DNA from: Tepidiforma sp.
GTDB taxonomy: Bacteria; Chloroflexota; Dehalococcoidia; Tepidiformales; Tepidiformaceae
Assembly (NCBI RefSeq): GCF_026003995.1
Contig: NZ_BPIG01000004.1
Coordinates: 124,001-188,000 of the forward strand
Length of the DNA: 64,000 bases
Reading direction: 5' to 3'
Shown here: positions 57,026-64,000 of the stretch, piece by piece
Layout: every line of letters begins with the position of its first letter
Position numbering within the stretch: the stretch's first letter is position 1
The notes under the pieces: generated by a model
Told to the model about the DNA's origin: nothing
Databases searched by the model: none
The model's input: the letters and a program-made list of their open reading frames with translations, nothing else
Program-made: the position numbers and the translations under genes

Positions 57026-60000
57026 TCAGCCGGCGGGGTCAGCAGCGCGCTTCTCGCGGAGCTCCCGCTCGGATGCGGTCTCCTCGCGCGGCCGAGCACG
57101 CCGTTTCGGCGCAGCCGAGGGCGCGGCTTCGGAAGCCGCCTCCCGTGAGGCGCGGGCGTCGATGCGGGCGGCGGCGGCAGCGGCCCGGCGGGCGACAGCG
57201 TCGGCGCCGGCATGGCTGCCGGCCAGCGGCTCTGCTGCGTGGGCACGGCCGTCGAGGGCGTGCGCCGGGCCGAGTGTGCCGGCGGCTTCGAGGATCGGCC
57301 GGAGGTAGCGCCCGGTGAAGCTGGTTTCGGCGCCGGCGACCTCTTCGGGGGTGCCGACGGCCACCACCTGGCCGCCGCGGTCGCCGCCGAGGGGGCCGAG
57401 GTCGATGATGTGGTCGGCGGATTTGATGACGTCGAGGTGGTGCTCGATGACGACGACGGTGTTGCCGCTGTCGACGAGGCGGTGGAGGACATCGAGCAGG
57501 TGGGCGACGTCCTGGAAGGAGAGGCCGGTGGTGGGTTCGTCGAGGACGTAGAGGGTGCGGCCGGTAGAGCGGCGGGAGAGCTCGGAGGCGAGCTTGATCC
57601 GCTGGGCTTCGCCGCCGGAGAGGGTGGTGGCGGGCTGGCCGATTTTGATGTAGCCGAGGCCGGTGGCTTCGAGGGTGTCGAGGATGCGCTTGATGCGGGG
57701 GAACCGTTCGAAGAACTCGACGGCCTCGGAGACGGTCATGTCGAGGACCTCGGCGATGTTCTTGCCGCGGAAGGTGATTTCGAGGGCTTCGCGGTTGTAG
57801 CGTTTGCCGTCGCAGGCCTCGCAGGGGACGGTGACATCGGGGAGGAACTGCATTTCGACGATTTTGTAGCCGTCTCCGGCGCACTCTTCGCAGCGGCCGC
57901 CTTTGACGTTGAAGGAGAAGCGGCCGGCCTTGTAGCCGCGGGCGCGCGCTTCGGGGACGGAGGCGAAGAGCTCGCGGATGAGGGTGAAGGCGCCGGTGTA
58001 GGTGGCGGGGTTGGAGCGGGGAGTGCGGCCGATGGGGGACTGGTCGATATCGACGACCTTGTCGATGTGCTCGAGGCCCTCGATGGTGTCGTGGGCGCCG
58101 GGGCGCTGGCGTGCTCCATGGAGGACCTGGAGGGCGCGGGGCACGAGGATGTCGGTGATGAGAGAGGATTTGCCGGAGCCGGAGACGCCGGTGACGGCGA
58201 CGAGCTTGCCGAGGGGGATGTCGACGGTGATGTTGCGGAGGTTGTTTTCGCGGGCGCCGACGATGCGAATCGTTTTGCCATTGCCAGGGCGGCGCTGCGG
58301 CGGGACGGGGATTTGGCGGCGGCCGGAGAGGTAGGCGCCGGTGATGCTTTCGGGGTGCTCGAGGATGGCCGGGAGGGGGCCTTCGGCGACGATGCGGCCG
58401 CCGTGGATGCCGGCACCGGGGCCCATGTCGATGATCCAGTCGGCGGCACGCATCATCGCTTCGTCGTGTTCGACGACGAGGACGGTGTTGCCGAGGTCGC
58501 GGAGCCGTTCGAGGGTGCGGATGAGGCGGTCGCCGTCGACGGGGTGGAGGCCGATGGAGGGTTCGTCGCAGATATAGAGCACGCCCATGAGGGCGGACCC
58601 GATCTGGGTGGCGAGGCGGATGCGCTGGGATTCGCCGCCGGAAAGGGTGCCGGAGACGCGGTCGAGGGTGAGGTAATCGAGGCCGACGTCGACGAGGAAC
58701 TCGAGGCGGGAGCGGATCTCCTTGAGGACCTGGACCGCGATCGTTCGCTCGCGGGGGGAGAGCGGGGTTTCGGGGCCGGCGAGGCGGTCGAACCAGGCGC
58801 GCGCCTCGGCGATGCTCATCGCGCTGACGTCGGCGATGGGGCGGCCGTCGATGAGCACAGCCAGCGCCTCGGGGCGGAGCCGGCGGCCGCGGCACTCGGG
58901 GCAGGGAATGGCTGCCATGTACTTCTCGATGTCCTGCCGGACGTAGTCGGAGTCGGTTTCCTTGTAGCGGCGCTGGAGGTTGGGGATGACGCCTTCGTAG
59001 CGGGTGTCGTAGACCTGCGTGCGGCCGTACTGGTTGGTGAAGCGGAGGCGGAGGAGGCGGTCGCCGGTGCCGTAGAGGAGGGCGTGGAGCTGGGATTCGG
59101 TGAGCTCGCTGATGGGGGTGTGGATGGTGAAGCCCTGGTCTTCGGCGACGGCTTCGAGCTGGCGGAGGTACCAGCCGGCGATGCTGGGGGATTTCGACCA
59201 CGGCTCGACGGCGCCCTCGGCGATGGACTTCGTGCGGTCGGGGATGACGAGCGCGGGGTCGATCTGCATTTCGACGCCGAGGCCGGTGCAGCGGGGGCAG
59301 GCGCCGTGGGGACTGTTGAAGGAGAAGGTGCGGGGCTCGATTTCGCCGATGGAGGTGCCGTCGTAGGGGCAGGCGAAGTGCTCGGAGAAGATGCGCTCGG
59401 CGGGCGGTTCGGGTGCGCCGGCGGGAGTGCCGCCGGCGGAGGCGACGATCATGACGCCCTGCCCGACCTTGAGCGCCTGTTCGACGGAATCGGCGATGCG
59501 GCTGGCGGCGGCCGGGTCGCTGCCGGGCTCGGGGACGACGAGGCGGTCGACGACGACGTCGATGTCGTGGCGCTTCTTCTTATCGAGGGCGGGGACTTCT
59601 TCGATATCGTAGACCTGCCCATCGACGCGGACGCGGACGAAGCCGGCGCGGCGGGCTTCATCGAAGATGCCGGTATGTTCGCCTTTCTTCGCGCGGGCGA
59701 CCGGGGCGAGGAGGAGGAGGCGGGCGCCGGGCGGGTAGGCGAGGGTGGCATCGACGATCTGCTGGACGGTCTGGCGCTCGATGGGGCGGCCGCAGGCGGG
59801 GCAGTGGGGCCGGCCGGCGCGGGCCCAGAGGAGACGCATGTAGTCGTAGATTTCGGTGACCGTGCCGACGGTGGAGCGGGGGTTGTTGGAGGTGGATTTC
59901 TGGTCGATGGAGATGGCGGGCGAGAGGCCGTCGATGTGGTCGACATCGGGCTTCTCCATGAGGCCGAGGAACTGGCGGGCGTAGGCGGAGAGGGATTCGA

Positions 60001-60166
60001 CGTAGCGGCGCTGGCCTTCGGCGTAGATGGTGTCGAAGGCGAGGGAGGACTTGCCGGAGCCGGAGAGGCCGGTGATGACGACGAGCTTGTCGCGGGGGAT
60101 GCGGACGTCGATGTTCTTGAGGTTATGTTCGCGAGCGCCGCGGACGACGATGTGGTCGAGTGGCAC
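57026..60166 (-). CDS. uvrA: Excinuclease ABC subunit A
   Basis: [68 protein letters not shown]. Confidence 0.98.
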   Translation of the reverse strand: MPLDHIVVRGAREHNLKNIDVRIPRDKLVVITGLSGSGKSSLAFDTIYAEGQRRYVESLSAYARQFLGLMEKPDVDHIDGLSPAISIDQKSTSNNPRSTVGTVTEIYDYMRLLWARAGRPHCPACGRPIERQTVQQIVDATLAYPPGARLLLLAPVARAKKGEHTGIFDEARRAGFVRVRVDGQVYDIEEVPALDKKKRHDIDVVVDRLVVPEPGSDPAAASRIADSVEQALKVGQGVMIVASAGGTPAGAPEPPAERIFSEHFACPYDGTSIGEIEPRTFSFNSPHGACPRCTGLGVEMQIDPALVIPDRTKSIAEGAVEPWSKSPSIAGWYLRQLEAVAEDQGFTIHTPISELTESQLHALLYGTGDRLLRLRFTNQYGRTQVYDTRYEGVIPNLQRRYKETDSDYVRQDIEKYMAAIPCPECRGRRLRPEALAVLIDGRPIADVSAMSIAEARAWFDRLAGPETPLSPRERTIAVQVLKEIRSRLEFLVDVGLDYLTLDRVSGTLSGGESQRIRLATQIGSALMGVLYICDEPSIGLHPVDGDRLIRTLERLRDLGNTVLVVEHDEAMMRAADWIIDMGPGAGIHGGRIVAEGPLPAILEHPESITGAYLSGRRQIPVPPQRRPGNGKTIRIVGARENNLRNITVDIPLGKLVAVTGVSGSGKSSLITDILVPRALQVLHGARQRPGAHDTIEGLEHIDKVVDIDQSPIGRTPRSNPATYTGAFTLIRELFASVPEARARGYKAGRFSFNVKGGRCEECAGDGYKIVEMQFLPDVTVPCEACDGKRYNREALEITFRGKNIAEVLDMTVSEAVEFFERFPRIKRILDTLEATGLGYIKIGQPATTLSGGEAQRIKLASELSRRSTGRTLYVLDEPTTGLSFQDVAHLLDVLHRLVDSGNTVVVIEHHLDVIKSADHIIDLGPLGGDRGGQVVAVGTPEEVAGAETSFTGRYLRPILEAAGTLGPAHALDGRAHAAEPLAGSHAGADAVARRAAAAAARIDARASREAASEAAPSAAPKRRARPREETASERELREKRAADPAG

Positions 60167-60308
60167 GGTCGGCCTTTCGGGGGAGAGGGCTCGGGTGGCG
60201 CGGGGCGCCCGGGATCGAGTGTAGCGCCCGCGGGGACTTGGGGATGGTAGCGGAGAGGCGAACGTTTGTTCAAGTGGCGGGCTGGTGCGCGGAAGCGTTG
60301 GCGGGGCG

Positions 60309-61571
60309 ATGCTACGCGGCGTGCAGGCGCTGCTGCTGGGGGCCGTGCTCTTGGCGACGGTGGCGGCGCTCTACCTGCGGCCGTTCGGCGCGCGGGACTG
60401 GCAGGTGGCGGCGACGGGCGGGCTGGCGGCATGGGCGCTGGGGCCGCTCGGGCTGCGGGGCGGTGCCGAGGTGGTGGCGGATGCGGCGAACATTCTCGCG
60501 TTCTTCCTCGGGCTGATGCTCATCGCGGCGGGGGCGGAGGCGGCCGGCCTGTACGCGCGCGTCGCCGCACTGCTGGCGGCGCGGGGGACGGCCCGGGGCC
60601 GGGTCGGCATCGTCCTGCTCGCGGGCGCGGCGGTCACGGCGGTGCTTTCGAACGACGCGACGCCGCTGGTGCTGACGCCGGCGATCTTCGCAGCCGGAGC
60701 GGCCGGGGCGCGGTCGACCACGGATGCCGCCTTCGCCGCGACGTTCATCGCGGACGGGGCGAGCCTCCTGCTGCCGGTGAGCAACCCGGTGAACCTGCTG
60801 TTCTTCGAGCGGTTCGAGCTGGGGTTCGGGGGCTACCTGCGGCTGGTGACGCCGGCGGCGCTGGCCGGGACGGCCGCGATGGCGCTCGTCACGTGGCGGC
60901 GGTCCGGGACGGGCCGAGCCGAGGATGCGGGCGCGCCGCGGCGGCTGGCGGTGGCGCGGCCGGCGGGGCCTGCGCTGGCAGTCGTGGCGGGGCTGGCGGC
61001 GGCCTACGTGGCGGCGGGCGCGTTCGATTTCCCGCTTGGCGCGGTGACGCTTGCAGGCGGGGGAGCGATGGCGCTGGCGGCGCGGCTCGGCGGGCCGATC
61101 GACGGGAACCAGTACCGGCGGCACGTCGCGCCGGGGGTGCTGGTGTTCGTGGCCGGGCTCCTGCTGCTGGTCGAAAACGTGGTCGCTGCCGGCGCGCTGG
61201 ACTGGCTGGCGGGGCTGCTCGGCTGGCTGGAGGCGGGGCCGGCGCTCGTGACGGTCGCGGGAGGCGCGCTGGCCGCGGCGGTGCTCGCGAACCTGATGAA
61301 CAACTGGCCGGCCGCGCTGCTGCTGGCGGCGACCATCGGCTCCCGGCCGGGCGACCACGAGGCGCTCGTCGTCGGCACGCTCATCGGGGCGACGATCGGC
61401 GCGAATTTCACCGTCGTGGGGTCGCTCAGCACGGTGTTCTGGCTGAGCCTGGCGCGGCAGCACGGGGCGGACTACGGGCCGGCGCGGTACGCGCGGCGGG
61501 CATTCTGGCCGACGCTGGCGGCCGTCGCGGCGGCGGTGGCGGCGGGGACTGCCGCGCTCAGCGCGGGCTAG
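60309..61571 (+). CDS. ArsB/NhaD-like (SLC13/ion transporter superfamily) permease
   Basis: [62 protein letters not shown]. Confidence 0.85.
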   Translation: MLRGVQALLLGAVLLATVAALYLRPFGARDWQVAATGGLAAWALGPLGLRGGAEVVADAANILAFFLGLMLIAAGAEAAGLYARVAALLAARGTARGRVGIVLLAGAAVTAVLSNDATPLVLTPAIFAAGAAGARSTTDAAFAATFIADGASLLLPVSNPVNLLFFERFELGFGGYLRLVTPAALAGTAAMALVTWRRSGTGRAEDAGAPRRLAVARPAGPALAVVAGLAAAYVAAGAFDFPLGAVTLAGGGAMALAARLGGPIDGNQYRRHVAPGVLVFVAGLLLLVENVVAAGALDWLAGLLGWLEAGPALVTVAGGALAAAVLANLMNNWPAALLLAATIGSRPGDHEALVVGTLIGATIGANFTVVGSLSTVFWLSLARQHGADYGPARYARRAFWPTLAAVAAAVAAGTAALSAG

Positions 61572-62300
61572 CGGCGAACCCGGTAGCGGCAGTAGAGCTC
61601 GCCGGTCTCTTCGTTGGGCACGGCAGAGACGAGTTCGAGCTGCTTCATGGTGCGGCGGGGTGAACGGCCGTTCGCCTTCGACCGGGGTGAGCGTGTCGCG
61701 GCCAGCGACGATGCGGGGGCCGATGGTGATGAACAGCTCATCGACCGCGCCGATGGCGAAGAGGCCGGCGTTCACCGTGGGGCCGCCTTCGCAGAGGAGG
61801 AGCGCAGCGCCGAGGTCGTGGCGCATGTGGCGGAGCATCGCGGCGAGGTCGTTCCGCTTCGGGAGGATGACGACCTGCCGACCGGTGGCGCGGATGGCCG
61901 CGACCCTTGCAGCGGGGGCGCCGCGGGCGACGTAGACGACGGCGTCGAAATCGCTGGCAGTGAAGAAGACACGGTCGAGGGGGAGGTCGCCCGAGGCGGT
62001 GATGGTCGCGGCGACGGGCAGGCCCTCCCGGCCCCGGGCGGCGCGGACCTGTTCGAGCAGCGGGTCGCCGAGGCGGGAGGAGGAGCCGCTGATGCGGAGG
62101 GTGTTCGCGCCGTTGAGGACGACGTCGGCGTGGACGCGGAGTTCGCGCATGAGGCGCTGGTCGACCTTCGAACCGAGGCCCTGTTCGGTGCCGTCGACGA
62201 CGATTTTGCCGTCGACGGACATGACCATATTGATGATGACGTAGGGGCGGCCTTCCGGCGGCGGCGGGAATTCGAGGACGGTGTAATCGGGCTTGGGCAT
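61568..62300 (-). CDS. RibD C-terminal (reductase) domain protein, one frameshift near 61660
   Basis: RPYVIINMVMSVDGKIVVDG..VLNGANTLRISG..LLLCEGGPTVNAGLFAIGAVDELFITIGPRIVAG; C-terminus [24 protein letters not shown] in shifted frame. Confidence 0.88.
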
Positions 62301-62309
62301 GCGTCGATG

Positions 62310-62546
62310 CTACTGGAAGCGGCGGAAGATGGCGGCGAGGAGCGAGAGGCCGAGCGAGAGGAGGAGCATGGTGGTGATGGGGATGTAGATGCGCGTGGAG
62401 CCGGTTTCGATGCGGATGTCGCCGGGGAGGCGGCCGAACCAGCCGAAGGCGCCGACGGCGACGAGGCCGCCGATGACGATGAGCAGCACACCGAGGATGA
62501 TGATGACGAGGCCGAGGCTGCGCGGGTCCATCGGGGAATCGCTCAA
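62310..62546 (-). CDS. DUF2905 family membrane protein
   Basis: [35 protein letters not shown]. Confidence 0.9.
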   Translation of the reverse strand: MSDSPMDPRSLGLVIIILGVLLIVIGGLVAVGAFGWFGRLPGDIRIETGSTRIYIPITTMLLLSLGLSLLAAIFRRFQ

Positions 62547-62890
62547 GGCGCGGGGTCGAGGTCGGCGGCGGGGTCGAGCGGGCGGTAGTAGCAGGAGGTG
62601 TGTCCGGTGTGGCAGGCGGGGCCGGCGGGCCGGGCTTTGACGAGGAGGGAGTTGGCCTCGCAGTTCTTGGCGATGGAGACGAGGGCGAGGGTGTTGCCGC
62701 TGGTTTCGCCCTTCTGCCAGAGCTGGCCGCGGGAGCGGCTCCAGAAGGTGACGAGGCCGGTCTCGAGGGTGCGGCGGAGCGCTTCGGCGTTCATGTAGGC
62801 GAGGATGAGGACCTCGCCGGTATCGGCGTCCTGGACGACGGCGGGCACGAGACCGTCGGGGCCGAAGGTGAGGCGGCCGGCTTCGCTCAC
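62543..62890 (-). CDS. hisI: Phosphoribosyl-AMP cyclohydrolase
   Basis: [39 protein letters not shown]. Confidence 0.96.
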   Translation of the reverse strand: MSEAGRLTFGPDGLVPAVVQDADTGEVLILAYMNAEALRRTLETGLVTFWSRSRGQLWQKGETSGNTLALVSIAKNCEANSLLVKARPAGPACHTGHTSCYYRPLDPAADLDPAP

Positions 62891-63675
62891 GGCGCGTCCT
62901 CCGGGGGCGGGACGGGGCGGACGGGGATGCCGCGCGCGGCGAGGTGCTCCTTCACCTGGCGGATGGAGTAGGTGCCGAAGTGGAAGATGCTGGCGGCGAG
63001 GACGGCATCGGCGCGGCCGTCGGTGAGGGCGGCGGCCATGTGTTCGGGGCCGCCGGCGCCGCCCGAGGCGATGACCGGGACGGGGACGGCGTCGGAGATG
63101 GCGCGGAGGAGCTCGACGTCGTAGCCCTGCTGGTGGCCATCGGTGTCCATGCTGGTGACGAGGAGTTCGCCGGCGCCGCGGCGGGCGGCTTCGACGGCCC
63201 ATTCGACGGCATCGAGGCCGGTGGGCATGCGGCCGCCGTGGGAGTAGACCTCCCACGTGCCGGGGACGCCTTCGACCCGGCGGGCATCGATGGCGACGAC
63301 GATGCACTGGCTGCCGAAGCGGTCGGCGCCGCTGTTGATGAGGTCGGGGTCCTGGATGGCGGCGGTGTTGATGCTGACCTTTTCAGCGCCGAGCTCGAGC
63401 ATGATCTTCATGTCGGCCGTGGTGCGGATGCCGCCGCCGACGGTGAAGGGGATGAACACCTGCTCCGCGGTCGCGGCGACCATGTCGTAGGTGGTGGCGC
63501 GGTCTTCGGCCGAGGCGGTGATGTCGAGGAAGACGAGCTCATCGGCGCCGGCCTCTTCGTAGCGGCGGGCGAGTTCGACGGGATCGCCGGCGTCGCGGAG
63601 CTGGACGAAGGAGACGCCTTTGACGACGCGGCCGCGGTCGACGTCGAAGCAGGGGATGATGCGCCGGGTGAGCAT
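62887..63675 (-). CDS. hisF: Imidazole glycerol phosphate synthase subunit HisF
   Basis: [36 protein letters not shown]. Confidence 0.97.
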   Translation of the reverse strand: MLTRRIIPCFDVDRGRVVKGVSFVQLRDAGDPVELARRYEEAGADELVFLDITASAEDRATTYDMVAATAEQVFIPFTVGGGIRTTADMKIMLELGAEKVSINTAAIQDPDLINSGADRFGSQCIVVAIDARRVEGVPGTWEVYSHGGRMPTGLDAVEWAVEAARRGAGELLVTSMDTDGHQQGYDVELLRAISDAVPVPVIASGGAGGPEHMAAALTDGRADAVLAASIFHFGTYSIRQVKEHLAARGIPVRPVPPPEDAP

Positions 63676-63737
63676 GGTTCGATTGTCGGGTTTGGCGGCG
63701 GGCGCTGTCGACCGGGCGTCAGTCTCCCGGGATGTAG

Positions 63738-64000
63738 CTACACCGCAGCCACCGCGGCGAGCGCCTCGGCGAGGGTGAAGCGGCGCTCGTAGAGCGACGT
63801 GCCGACGATGGCGCCTTCGCAGCCGATGGCGGCGAGCTCGCGGAGGTGGTCGAGGGCGGAGATGCCGCCGGAGGCGATGACGGGGCAGCGGACGGCGGCG
63901 ATGAGGTCGCGGTAGGCCTGGAAGTTGGGTTCGGAGAGGGTGCCGTCGCGCGAGATGTCGGTGAACATGATGCGGGCGACGCCGGCGGCGTCGAAGTCGC
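63738..64000 (-). CDS. hisA: HisA (phosphoribosylformimino isomerase), C-terminal part; start lies beyond window
   Basis: [46 protein letters not shown]. Confidence 0.9.
   Translation of the reverse strand, partial: DFDAAGVARIMFTDISRDGTLSEPNFQAYRDLIAAVRCPVIASGGISALDHLRELAAIGCEGAIVGTSLYERRFTLAEALAAVAAV

Noticed and set aside
1-64000. CRISPR arrays, transposases, integrases, phage genes or a known defence system
   Set aside because: No regularly spaced repeats and no recognisable mobile or defence proteins in any annotated reading frame.

Overview
High-GC bacterial chromosome segment, probably Chloroflexota (inferred from gene content only; not tested). Most of the window is ordinary: an FMN riboswitch with ribE-ribBA-ribH, tig-clpP-clpX, two ABC importer clusters, aspS, gap, rimM-KH-rpsP-ffh, uvrA, hisI-hisF-hisA, a large fused GT39/DUF2298 membrane protein and one tRNA-Ala(CGC). 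The strongest unexplained signal is a family of cassettes, each encoding a secreted protein (A) and a membrane-anchored protein (B), at 1-1306 (A0/B0) and at 53777-56955 (tandem B1-A1 and B2-A2). Each cassette has a candidate promoter whose -35/-10 spacer contains a C homopolymer, 8, 9 and 10 C long in the three copies. These are the only G/C runs of 8 or more I saw in the window, which suggests phase-variable promoters. The tandem copies keep near-identical outer ends (promoter, B signal anchor, A C-terminus, and a duplicated 3' fragment of the neighbouring hydrolase gene), but their interiors are strongly diverged, so they look like a diversifying surface cassette. The A proteins look like divergent LytM/M23-fold proteins. 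Other notable items: NiSOD (sodN) and a candidate SodX protease encoded 28 kb apart, a burst of single-base frameshifts at about 36.9-39.9 kb (likely sequence error), a RimM that seems to start at CTG within a CTGA overlap, a G-run-rich divergent intergenic region, and several strong hairpins or palindromes.
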